64,000 nucleotides of DNA from Polytrichum commune (Eukaryota; Streptophyta; Polytrichopsida; Polytrichales; Polytrichaceae): contig OX485803.1 of NCBI GenBank assembly GCA_950295325.1, positions 58,171,554 to 58,235,553 on the forward strand, given 5' to 3'. Below, piece after piece: positions 24,283-34,670 of the stretch. Every line of letters starts with the position of its first letter. Within the stretch, counting starts at the first letter, position 1. The notes beneath the pieces are model-generated. The model saw nothing but the letters and a program-made list of their open reading frames with translations, made no database searches and was not told the DNA's origin. The translations under genes were made by a program, and so were the position numbers.

Positions 24283-25349
24283 GATACTTATTATCTTTTT
24301 CCAAACTTATGGAAGGGCCTTAGGCTCGATATTGAATGAACATTTTTTTTTCCTTGTTGCATTTGTTCGTTTCTTATTCCTTCATTTTTTTAGATTGTTC
24401 TTCACACTTGTTCTTCTTCTACAATGATTGTGTAGTGATAATAAGGATTTGCAATGATCAACCTCATCAACTGCGTTAAGAAATATCAAATTAATAAGTA
24501 CATCTAGTACTATTTCAGAAAATGATAACTACTACTAGTCATACACTTTACAAACATGACTACTACTAGTTATACACTACACAAATTTTACTATGCATTA
24601 CATCGCAAGCTTAATTACAAATAATCCTACATTTCTCACAGTTTATTCAAAGTCATGGTTTTTGTTCAATGTCCTCTCCATACTTTTAATTTCAAACTTA
24701 GGCGGGAACTATTATTCTTTGGGTTCTCTGCCAAGCTACTTGCAACATGTATTTGCTGCAATCTCTTTTGCACTATGAAAATATGATTTTTCTTATCACA
24801 CTGCTCTTTTTTTGTCACCCCTGCTAGTTGTTTCCTAGACACCTTCCGTCTTCAACTTTGTTGATCATATGTATGGTTCCGCAATAACACGTCCCTCTAC
24901 ACAATTGCACTTAGGGACGGTTGGCCTTGCTATCAACTTTGTCTACACAAATGGGCTCGTTTTGCAGTTAAGAGCTCCACCTCTAGCTTTGTTATTTGCA
25001 CGTCTAGGTTCTTCACCTCCAAGGTCATCAATATTCGAAGACGAGATCACTAGATCATCGATGTTGACATTTGTCTTCTAAGTAATCATGGTTGGATCCG
25101 TCATCGTGCCATGACTCCTTCAACATTTTGATTTGCTTGTGGGGTTATTTTCTACTCAATGTTTGGAAAGGAGACTTGGGCGCCTTAACCCCCTAGGGGA
25201 CTGCCGACATCGTCTACAATCGTCTTCTTATCTCTCAGATTTGAGGCTATGATGTTTGGTGTTTTTTTCTATATACATGGGCGATTCTCAAGTGAAAACA
25301 CAACCACCATTGATAACTAACTACATAACTAGTCATAATAGTGTTTTCT

Positions 25350-25500
25350 AGATTAATGACTATAATTAATCATAGTTATGACTTAGATGACTTATCTTAA
25401 TCACGTTTTCTATAGAAATGACTAGTATTAGTCATATTTTTTAAAGTAATAATTAGTCTTAGTCATATTGTTTAAACTAATGACTAGTCTTAGTTATGTT
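25350..25500. repeat. Short tandem array of TAGTCAT-bearing units, about 32 bp each
   Basis: Successive units read 'aaatgactagtattagtcat', 'taataattagtcttagtcat' and 'ctaatgactagtcttagtta', each separated by a T-rich spacer. They resemble transposase-binding subterminal repeats but sit in the interior of the composite. Confidence 0.6.
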
Positions 25501-25975
25501 CTCTAAAGGTTTTGGGTTTAGGGTTACGCATCTTTGCTTTGGGTCGTTGACTCGGTGGCGGTGTTCGCTCTTTGTCTGACTTTGTCTTCTCGTTGTCATT
25601 GTCGTCCCCATTGCCTGTGGTGCAAAGGTCCTCCTTCCTTGGTCTAACACTGGATCTAGTTATGTGTCCCTTGGAAGAAGGTCCACACCCTGTTTTGGAA
25701 CAACTACTATGAGGACTTGACCTTTTCTTGCCCGAAATAGGGACATCCTTGAAGTCCTCAAACATTTTAGGCAACAACCTTGACATTCGATCTAAAACAA
25801 CACTCGATATCTGTGGCATTCTAGCAATTCCTTGGAACACCTCTCCCACATGCTCACCTTGTAAATTGGCTACGGACCTCAGTATCACATGTCTAGAAGA
25901 AGATGGTGAGAGTGGAGGTATTTGAGTCATTTTCTTTGCAGTGGAAGACCAATGTTGAGACAACAATTGATTCAA
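25490..25975 (-). CDS. Unknown basic, low-complexity protein (161 codons)
   Basis: ATG-initiated minus-strand frame. Residues about 1-75 could be folded (SRHVILRSVANLQGEHVGEV, then a stretch with VLDRMSRLLPKMFEDF). From about residue 80 it is Ser/Lys/Arg/Asp-rich and likely disordered, ending RPKAKMRNPKPKTFREHN, which would serve as a basic nuclear-localisation-like tail. It lies between two TAGTCAT clusters of the CACTA-like composite, so it is probably an element-borne or captured coding remnant. No catalytic motif recognised; an intact short gene cannot be excluded. Confidence 0.3.
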   Translation of the reverse strand: MNQLLSQHWSSTAKKMTQIPPLSPSSSRHVILRSVANLQGEHVGEVFQGIARMPQISSVVLDRMSRLLPKMFEDFKDVPISGKKRSSPHSSCSKTGCGPSSKGHITRSSVRPRKEDLCTTGNGDDNDNEKTKSDKERTPPPSQRPKAKMRNPKPKTFREHN

Positions 25976-27450
25976 AAGTTAGAGACACGTAAAAGCAAGC
26001 TTCACACTTCAATGTAGCAACAAAATTTCAACTAAGGAGATGAAGGAGAGGACCAAACAAGTTGGACCAAAAGGGAGAACGCCAAAGAATAAAGGGAGTC
26101 GAAGAACAACACATTGGAGCAAAGAGGGAAGCGGCCACGGAAATAGGTACTCGGCCACGGAATTATAAGGAAAATGCGTGATAATAAGGCAGGTAACCCA
26201 CGGGGATAGGGTAGGCAATGGCTTCAATGAAAAATATCTCCAATGTGCAAGGGGAATTATGAATAGCAATGTCATCAATTAAAGGACCAACTTATGAGGA
26301 CATTATAGGAGAATATAAGACTAGTCTTTAACATCCAACTTGAAATTTTCTTTGCCAACTCAAATCATTTTGATTATGTCATTTGCGCCCAATCTTCACA
26401 AGATTAGGTTAGACATAAACCCTCCAACTATAAGCAATTAAGGCAAGAAGTTGTGGACACGCCAACGTTGTAGTGAATGGCAATAACGGCTTAAATGTCG
26501 GTTCTAAATTTATAGTTCAAGTGTTTAATAGGTGGCAGATGTATTAGGGTTTAGGGTTTCTGTTGCATGTCATTCACGTTGCATGTAGGTTTTAGGTTTT
26601 TTTATTCTTGGTGATTAGATGTAGTCATCGGTTTACAAAGAGTATGACTACATTTAGTCATGGTTGTCCTACATGTATGACTAGTCTTAGTCACAAATCT
26701 TCGGTTAGGTTTAGGTCCTTCTTCATTGCTTACTACATTGATGATTATTAATAGTCATTTATCTATTTTATTGAGCACTACAACTAATCCTAAGTTGATT
26801 AGGCATAGACGTGATCGACTTCATTTATGGTGAAATTCTAAAATAATCAAATCGTCATCCCTGGACTTGTATTTGTCATTTGCAGGACTATCATGCACAA
26901 GAAAAATATTAGACCCCTTTCAATTGCATAGAAACATTTGGAAATGAATCCGAGATCACGAAAGGATATTCTATAGTTGCAATTGTGGGAAATAGAGGAG
27001 AAGAAAGCAAATAGACAACAACTCACAAATTACGGATGCCCATGTAAAACATATATGGGTGCAAAATATTATCAAGGAAAACCAACCGCAAACATCTTCG
27101 AGAATACAAGTGAGATCTTGAATTCAAGAAATCAATCATGATATACTTGCTAGACATCGTTGATATTTTTTTTTCTCTTCTAACCAATGTCTAGGTGGGA
27201 TGGTGCGTAGCTTGCTATGTTGCATTCAAACTTGTAGGAAATGCGGAGACCTTATGTGCATGCCACATCAATTACTGCTTTACAATCTATAATTTCAACT
27301 ACTCTACTACTTCAAAGGGAGGGAGAGCCTAGTTCATTTAGCGACCAACAAAAGCTGGAGCATAATTTTGGGACGGATACTTTCTATGGGCAATGGGGCT
27401 CATGAGCAATTCCGAAGCTCACTTCCATTACATATTGGAATAAAAAGTGA

Positions 27451-27950
27451 AATGTTAGAGTGTTAGCGCATCGATACATGGGGTGGGGTGTGTTTGCATT
27501 GCAAGCAACAAAGGCCATGGATGAATTATTACCATTTGTAGGGCAATTGTTTTTTAAAACGGAGTTCAAAAGTATGTGCAAAGCCAACCCATGGTTTATA
27601 AAATTTGTGCTACAACTAAATAAAAACATCTACCAAGATAGGGATGTTTTGAATGGAAATATTGCATGATTCATTTATAACTCTATTGGGAGAGAGGAGA
27701 TTGCCAACGTGTAGTAGGACTATGTGTCGTTGTCTACACCGTGGAACCCCAAAGTTTGGGGACATGCCGTGTTGTAGTAACACGAGGAATTAAAGAGGGG
27801 GATGAGCTATTCACATATTACCCAAGTAAATCGAACCATTGTAGTGGCCTCGAGCGTTGGATGTTGTGGAAGAATATCCACATTTGGAAGATGATGTTGT
27901 TTGGCATTAGGAAGGGAGGTCGTATGACAAAGATAGAAGTTATAAGCGTA
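27451..27950 (+). pseudogene. Broken SET-domain methyltransferase fragment
   Basis: Plus-strand pieces follow the order of a SET domain. First comes NVRVLAHRYMGWGVFALQ (27451 on; GxG-type motif in GWGVFA), then DELLPFVGQLFFK. At 27643-27669 VLNGNIA runs into a stop followed by FIYNSIGREEIANV, the position of the cofactor-binding N-x-A-x-F-I-N-x-S motif. In another frame comes VVVTRGIKEGDELFTYYP, matching the C-terminal SET motif (I-x-x-G-x-E-L-x-x-x-Y). At least one TGA, a TAG-TAG pair and a frameshift interrupt it. Family placement is from motif memory. It sits within the CACTA-like composite, which suggests capture of a host gene fragment. It cannot encode an active enzyme as written. Confidence 0.55.
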
Positions 27951-28052
27951 TATCATTCTTTTTGTGATAGTATAGACTATGTATTTGTATATTGCAAAGC
28001 CAAGAAATAAACTATGATGTTGTGTAAAAATAATAAAACTCAAAAGCATTGC

Positions 28053-28547
28053 AAATCAATAAAATATTTTTGTATTGTCAAAATTAGTATACAACTAGCA
28101 AAATTGCTATTGCCTTAAAAACATTTGTTGAAAGGATCGAAGGCCGGGGACTCATGACATGAATAAGTACGTAGGAAATCCAAAAGCAATATAAAAACCA
28201 ATCCCTACTAGGACCCAAAAATCATAGTAAGCTAAGTATTAATCTTAGTCATGTGGTCCATTATGATTATCATGAAAAATAAAATATTGAGAGAACATGT
28301 TCCCAAAACGTTCTTTACACGGTTCCCATCTAGGTCATGTTTGATATAACTAAAAGCCTAGTCATATGATGATTGAAGTTACTTCTAGTCATCACTTTGG
28401 TTCAACATAACTGCCCTAAAACCAATAGTCATATCCAATCATGTGGCCATAGTCATTTTTTCGTGTTTTCCTTGTAGTGGGTGGGGTAAGGTTTGTATGT
28501 GCCAAATAGCTAATCCTATCTTCTCAAATTTGGGATTACATCCTAAC
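28053..28547. other. Right subterminal region of the CACTA-like element and flank
   Basis: No gene. TAGTCAT motifs continue up to the terminus at 28479. The following 68 bp are flank before the palindrome. Confidence 0.5.
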
Positions 28548-29794
28548 GGGGGATGTTAAACTCCCCCCCACGAACTTTTCGGGGGAGGTAGATTCAGGTA
28601 GGGGTGGCCGCCCAAAGAGAAATCAAGATTTTTTGGACCCAACCGAAAACTTATGCCCGCCCGCCTGACTTTGAACAAACTGTTGCCCTTGCATTCTTGA
28701 AGGCCACTTATCCACAAATCCCATATTGAGTGCACTACACCTTCAAAGTCCAAAATCCAATATACATGTTCACTTCCATTGAGTAACTAAGCAATTGATT
28801 GGGATTTCATTATCCAAGTGAAACTGTCAATAAAACATGTAAGTAACTTGGAAGTCAAAATAATTACAAAACCCTCACTAGCATTGAGGTTATAATTTTT
28901 TAACTTGCCATTGAAAGGGTCTTTGTCATTCTTAAAATGGAACTAAATTTTACCATTTTATGTTTAGTATGTTAAATATTATAGTCTAGTTTATACCTTC
29001 TACTTTCACAAAGTATTCATGTGCATTTAAACTAATTAAGTGTGATTGAATGTAATAAGTCTAATTAATTTTGATTAATCCTAATTAAGCCCAATTAAAT
29101 CACAAAGTATGCTTACCAAATTAATCAAGACTAATTAATTATCTAATATAATTCCAGTAAATCATGATTAATTCTAGTGAGTACATTCTATAATTAATTA
29201 GGCTTGATTAATTTGGTAAGCATACTTTCTGATTTATTTGGGATTAATTAGACTTAATTACATTCAATCACACTTAAATTAGTTTAATTGCATATGAATG
29301 CTTTGTGAAAATAGAAGGTATTAACTACACTATAATATTTAACATACTAAAAATAAAATAAAATATATGTATTTCTATTTTGAGAATGACAAAGACCCTT
29401 TCAATGACAAGTCACAAAAATTATAATCTCAGTGCTAGTGAGGGTTTTGTAATATTTTTTACTTCCAAGTTAATTACATGCTTTATTGATGATTTCACTT
29501 TGATAACGAATCCCGGTAAATTGCTTAGTTACTCAATGGAGGTGAACATATATATATTGGATTTTGGCCCTTGAAGGTGAAGTACACTCAATATGGGATT
29601 TGTGGATAAGTGACCTTCAAGAATGCAAGGGCAACGGTTTTTTCGAAGTCAGGTGGCCGGGCAGAAGTTTTCAGTCGGGTCCAAAAAATTTGGATTTCTC
29701 TCTTGACAGTTGCCCCTGCCCGAATCTACCTCCTCTGAAAAGTTTGTGTGAGGGGGGGGGGGGGGCGGGGCGGGGGGAGTTTAACGTCCCCCCC
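28548..29794. mobile_element. 1.25-kb near-complete palindrome (foldback-type element)
   Basis: The left arm (from about 28548) and right arm (to about 29794) are inverted copies along almost their whole length: 'gatgttaaactccccc' against 'gggggagtttaacgtcc', 'tgcattcttgaaggccactt' against 'gtgaccttcaagaatgca', 'aatcccatattgagtgca' against its inverse, and 'ttaccaaattaatcaaga' against its inverse near the centre (about 29155). A diverged single arm lies at 60298-60680. Frames inside are arm artefacts. Foldback elements or long-TIR MULE derivatives have this form. A G14 run (29752-29765) has expanded in the right arm only. Confidence 0.85.
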
Positions 29795-29819
29795 CTCCTA
29801 ACCTCCTGCTCTTTCTAAA

Positions 29820-30036
29820 ACTGGACTTTAAAAACCTTTGTGACCGACACTTGTAGGTCAAAGATTGTTTAGTAGGTCCATGAAAGTATAGTAACTTGTG
29901 CCAACCGTTTTCTACATTTTAGCAGACCGCCACAATGTGGTTGAATGGCGGCTCACGCTTAAGTACATACGAACACCTATGAGCAACTATTTATTAGGAT
30001 CTAGTGGGTGAGAGGCCTACATGAAAACTCACTCTA
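29820..30036 (-). mobile_element. MITE family B, partial copy
   Basis: Carries 'acacttgtaggt', 'gcagaccgcca', 'gtgggtgagaggcctacatg' and 'aaaactcactctaag', matching family B right-end and internal phrases. The left end is degraded. Confidence 0.5.
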
Positions 30037-30493
30037 AGACCTACCTAACCAACCAAGTCCATACATGCCAACCCAAGATGAACAAAATGGCCAAGTCATA
30101 AAGTTGCCAAATCAAGGCCACCAATTAACATTGGCAAATGAGGGCTTCCTAAGAACAACGCATCTTTAGAAACAAATAACAAAATTAAGGCCATGACACA
30201 ACATGGCAACTCCACAATAATGGCCACACTCTTTTTTGAGTGTGGGCCCACCATAAGGTTTGAGCATGCCACACTTGCACTAGGAAGCTTTAGTGAATAG
30301 GGAGAAATTTGAGTCAACTTGGTCGCTATCCTTACTTCTTAATTATCAATTGGTTATTCATTAAAATGCTTCAAATGGTTCCTTGTATTTTTACTCAAAA
30401 TAGTAAGAATCTTAAAATATAATTAATTTTGTTTCCTAAAGTTTTGAATTTGATTTGGTAATTGGGGAAAATGAACCGATTCATATGCAACTA

Positions 30494-31426
30494 GACTAAA
30501 TAGTCCTATTAGTGTGGGTGGGAAATTAGTGTGGGCCACGCTAATTTCCTATCCAAGGTGAGATTAATGTGGGTCCAAGACCCCAAGTCTTCCCCTAAGT
30601 CTTCATGAAAACTTTCGACCAACATATTGAATATTAGTTATAAGACAATAATAGCACAAAATGGAATGATCACCGACAATATTTTTCTAAAATGATCACC
30701 CTGATGTGTCCCATGCTAATTTTCTACTTGATATTTAGCATGGGGAAGCAAGCACAGTCAAGTATACATAAAATTGCTCCGGTATACTAAAACCATAATT
30801 TTTTGGTCAAATGCCTAAAAGTACTAGCAAAGTGTTGTTTAAATTAGTTTTTTCTTAATGTCGCCCTCTATTGTTGTGTTAGGTACTCAAATATAGAATA
30901 TCAAGATGAAAACCTCAAAATGTATCATTAAAAGTACTACTCAAAAGGTTATGCCTAAATTTGGTTTTGGACGTAGATTTCATGACCTTAAATATTTTGG
31001 AGTAATAGATTTTTTCATATTCCTTGAATTCATTGTAAACTTGAGGGCACCACTAAACGTTATTGTAGAAATTCATCAATTTAATATAATTTTATCATGT
31101 AATTAATCAAATTTTGGACAATTACATGTTCGATAAATCTACTTGCATGCTACTTGCACCGTCTTATAAACTTTGTAGACTTTTTGTAAGAAACTTTTGT
31201 CAACATGAATTACTTGGCTTTGTAGATCAATGTGTTATTCAAACATTTACGATTTTTTACTTCACAAAATTCATAGTTAGTATATAGTTTTGAATCATTT
31301 TCACTTAAATCATGTAGGGTACTGAAGTGGGTTGAAAAATAATGTGGCCCACATCAGTTTTCAATATGACAATTAGTGTGGACTCTAGAAAAATATCGTG
31401 ACCCACAATAATAGGATTATTTAGTG
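30494..31426. mobile_element. TIR element of 933 bp, TA-flanked
   Basis: Left end GACTAAATAGTCCTATTAGT (then GTGGG) and right end, inverted, CACTAAATAATCCTATTATT (then GTGGG), each flanked by TA. The ends resemble family A, but the internal sequence is unrelated and longer. The interior repeats 'attagtgtgggccacgctaa' and 'aatgtggcccacatcag'-type motifs. A 66-codon frame (30906-31106) shows no transposase motif. Confidence 0.7.
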
Positions 31427-33501
31427 TAGTAGCCGGTTCTCTTTATTCATTGGAAAGCTTTCCCTCCCACTGAGCTTGGGGCCTCATTTCTAATGGGTCC
31501 TCACCCTCCCTTCCAAGAGCCTCTTATCTCATTTTTGAGAAATGGCATGTGATCCCCCCCCCCCCCCCAAGGACTTCATTTGTGAGTTCAAGCACTCCAT
31601 AGTGTGATTTCGGGAGAAAAAAATCTTATTACTGAAAAATGATAATATTTCGAGTACTTTCAAGAGTTTTTGTTTTGTTTTGTTTTGTTCTTTGTTTTAT
31701 TTCTTTTCGGTTTTAGTTTGTGGTTGGTGGGTTAAGATGGCACAAAATGCAAACAATATTTTTACACTTAAACAAGATTTGTTACAAGTTATTTGAAGAT
31801 TACATCCATGCATTTGGGAGATAAATTCTACCATAACTCTCTAGCAACTTGGCCTGCTTTTCGTCTAAAAATTAATTAAAGTGCAAAAGTAAGTTAGGCA
31901 TCCCATAAAACAATATTCTAAAATTGGAAATATTAAAAAAGTAATTAAAAATAAGTTAGACACTCATCCAAGTCATTTTTATAATTCATGAATAATTTTC
32001 CTAATTTCATTTATGACAACTATAATTAACCACATGAATGTTAATTGCATTATTGTGATTTTAGACATTCTTTGAATTTAAATTTTTTTTGACACTCAAC
32101 GAAATTAATTTCCCACAAATTTAGGCACCTTTAAAATTATAATTTTCTACCCAATCTCCTAGAAAGCTACTGTTTATCTTGACATGTTGAGAAACCATGC
32201 CTTAAAATTCGATCAAAAACAAACCAATACATAGGTAATAAATGACTTAATTGCATCCCAAGGCTTAGGATAATATTATGTTGAATGTACTTGACCGTAT
32301 TTGCATGCTACATTCAAGTTATATCTTCAAAATTGTATTGGGCCAATTGATCCAAATGAATCTTTGTTATGTATCACATTCTAATTCTTCAATTTAGTGG
32401 ACTAGGCAATTTCTTGACATCCATTTCATTTTTTTTAAGTTCCAAACACCTAATTTACGAAAAGGACGAGCATGCTAAGCCTTAAAAATGAGACCAAAAA
32501 GAATCAATTCTGGTTTTTTGTTAACTTATCTTCAACACTTATTGTAAAAATAAGTTTAAGGTAAGAGAGCTTTTGTCTTCTAATGACAATCTTTCATGAA
32601 AGAAACAAGTTGAATATAGGATGCAAATGTGGTCAAGTACATTGAGCCTAAGCTATATCTAAGCATTGGAATGTGATTTCATCACAATATAAAGGTAGCT
32701 GACCCATTCCCAATCACCACCCCATTTTCACATCTCAAGCCGACCTATTTATGTGCAGCACAATATCAATCTTTGGTTAGTGCTGACATGTCATGGCTGA
32801 AATCCAACTTAGTCAAATGTCAATGACTAAGTCGATAGTTCAGTTTGGATTGCAAGCGTATGTAGATGCCACAATTTTCAATTATAGGAATTGAGCGTTC
32901 TCGGTTTTCTAACTGATTGGTGATCGAAAAGAAGTTACCCTATATCACCAATGTAGGCCCAAGAGAATATCCACGTAGAGAATTAATAATAATAATTTGA
33001 GAAATAATGAATTTCTTCTTAATTCTATTTCTTCACATGGGAATATTTCCTTTGATTATACCTAAACCACAAATATACTAAATTTTCAAATTGGTAAGGA
33101 ATGGGTCGGCTAATTTATTACCTTGGTATGGATTGTGAATGATCAAATTATGATGCATGGCTTTGTGACAAGTTTAGATGTTAGTTAAAGTATAGGTCTT
33201 GAATGTGTGGAAGTACTTTACATTACGGTTGGTCTTAGACATGCATGCAATCAAAATTTTAATTTTCAAGATGCTACATAAGATTTACAAACTCTTGTAA
33301 CCAATGACAACATGACATATGGCACTTGGGAAATATGGCATTCGTGAATAGAATCGATGATGTACAAATTTGACAGGTTCATCCGGTAATCTTCAAGTAA
33401 TGTATGACAGATTTTCTTAATGTTTAAGTGTGCTTGTGTTTTTCCTTGCCACCTTAACAACATTAAATCCAAGTTTCAAAGTTGTTTGAAGAAATATAAT
33501 G
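31427..33501. other. Gene-less stretch
   Basis: AT-rich DNA with a C15 run at 31554-31568. No gene, RNA or bounded element recognised. Confidence 0.45.
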
Positions 33502-33515
33502 TACATTGCCAAGAG

Positions 33516-33884
33516 GCACCACGGGCCTTGGCTTGGTGGTTAGGGCTCATGGCCCCCAATGAGGAGGTTGTGGGTTCTATTCCCCATGCCGGCGTGGTGC
33601 TCACCACCTTAGTCCACCCAACTATGGTGGGGGGTCCTTGGACCTTGTTGTATGGGTACCTCAAAGCCCTTTGGGGGGATACCATGTCTGGTATTTTCAA
33701 GGCACTAGTGGCTAGCTAGGAACTAGTATAGTGTGTCACTATAGTGTCCATCCTCGAAAGGGGAGAGTAGTATTGTCCCAATCTCCCCTTGTCCAGTGGG
33801 CATCGGGTCATTGGCATTACGAACCGACACTTTATTCACGCCGGCCCCTTGCTAAAAAGGGACCGGAGTTTCTATCTATCTATC
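33516..33884 (+). mobile_element. tRNA-derived SINE with perfect 14-bp target duplication
   Basis: The body is bracketed by TACATTGCCAAGAG at 33502-33515 and again at 33885-33898. An A-box-like TGGCTTGGTGG (33529-33539) and a B-box-like GGTTCTATTCC (33573-33583) sit 44 bp apart, the internal pol III promoter of a tRNA-derived SINE. The 3' end is a TCTA/TATC tail (about 33871-33884) rather than poly-A. A partial inverted copy lies at 47270-47402. Exact duplication of the target implies a fairly young insertion by LINE-type machinery. Confidence 0.88.
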
Positions 33885-34061
33885 TACATTGCCAAGAGTT
33901 TGAACTCACATGCAGACATAGTCATGAAGGAAAAAAAAAAACTTGGCCACTTCTTAACTCTTATTATCCCTTGTGTTTTATGTATTTTCAAGATCAGATG
34001 TAAAATGAGATTTGTAAGCTTGTTTTATGAAATATTCATGAAGTAGGTCCGAGATGACCCT

Positions 34062-34310
34062 AAACTACTGGGTGATAGTGGAGAGAGGTACCCATTTTCA
34101 AATGGAGTGGTTGGCGGTTCAATTCCCGCTGTGAAATTTTCTCTCTACTTGATGAAAGAAATTAGCTAGGTGGGTAGGAAACTGCCCAACACCACAAGGT
34201 AAGCAGTATAACCCCACCCTGCACCAAGAGAATTCTTGAGCAGGGTAGGGCCAACGGGCTCAAATTCACGTCAGATTACATGACGTTAGTTATTTATTTA
34301 TTTATTTATG
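34062..34310 (+). mobile_element. Second tRNA-derived SINE, TTTA-tailed
   Basis: Contains TGATAGTGGAGAGAGG as A-box region (from 34073) and a consensus B box GGTTCAATTCC at 34116-34126. A unique body follows ('gggtaggaaactgcccaaca', 'gagcagggtagggccaacgg') and then a (TTTA)n tail at about 34291-34310. The body is unrelated to the SINE 180 bp upstream. Possible short target duplications (TTTATGAA at 34024 and 34305) are not convincing, so the left boundary is approximate. Confidence 0.72.
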
Positions 34311-34317
34311 AACTACA

Positions 34318-34670
34318 ATTATTGACACAAAGTTGGAAAACACGTCCATATAGTTGGATCTTTTGTATAAGGTCATGAGCTTTGTGTAAGCATTCTCAAA
34401 ACAAAAGTTTAAGAAGAACTTCATATAATAGAGATGGCATTAGTTTGCCTAGGTATTTTGTAGATATGTTCATCTTATTAAGATTTATGACATGCTATAA
34501 AATACATGAAAGAATATGATCCTATGTGTAGAGTGTGAACAACATTTGTCATCTCTACTTTACGATTCATTTTTTTTTAAATGCTCACACAAAGCTTGTG
34601 ACCTTCCATAAAAGATCCAACCGTATGAATGTGTTCTTTGACTTCGTGTCAACACATGAATGTTCAATAA
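34318..34670. mobile_element. Palindromic element, family unknown
   Basis: Arms 34318-34410 and 34575-34670 are inverted: 'ttggatcttttgtataaggt' against 'ccttccataaaagatccaa', 'gagctttgtgtaagcat' against 'atgctcacacaaagct'. About 165 bp separate them. The minus frame 34585-34842 overlaps one arm and is not supported as a gene. Confidence 0.65.

Larger units (their letters stand above)
23100..28479. mobile_element. CACTA-like composite element with captured fragments
   Basis: The right end (28462-28479), read inward on the minus strand, is CACTACAAGGAAAACACG, the classic plant CACTA (En/Spm) terminus. Subterminal DNA on both sides is loaded with TAGTCAT/ATGACTA motifs (23120-23560, 25310-25500, 26600-26770, 28235-28455), like the subterminal repeats CACTA transposases bind. 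No matching CACTA 5' terminus was found near 23.1 kb, so the left boundary is set only by where the motifs begin. Internal motif clusters suggest either nesting or a rearranged element. It carries minus-strand frames (23983-24282, 25490-25975) and a plus-strand SET-like pseudogene. No transposase motif was recognised. Confidence 0.5.
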
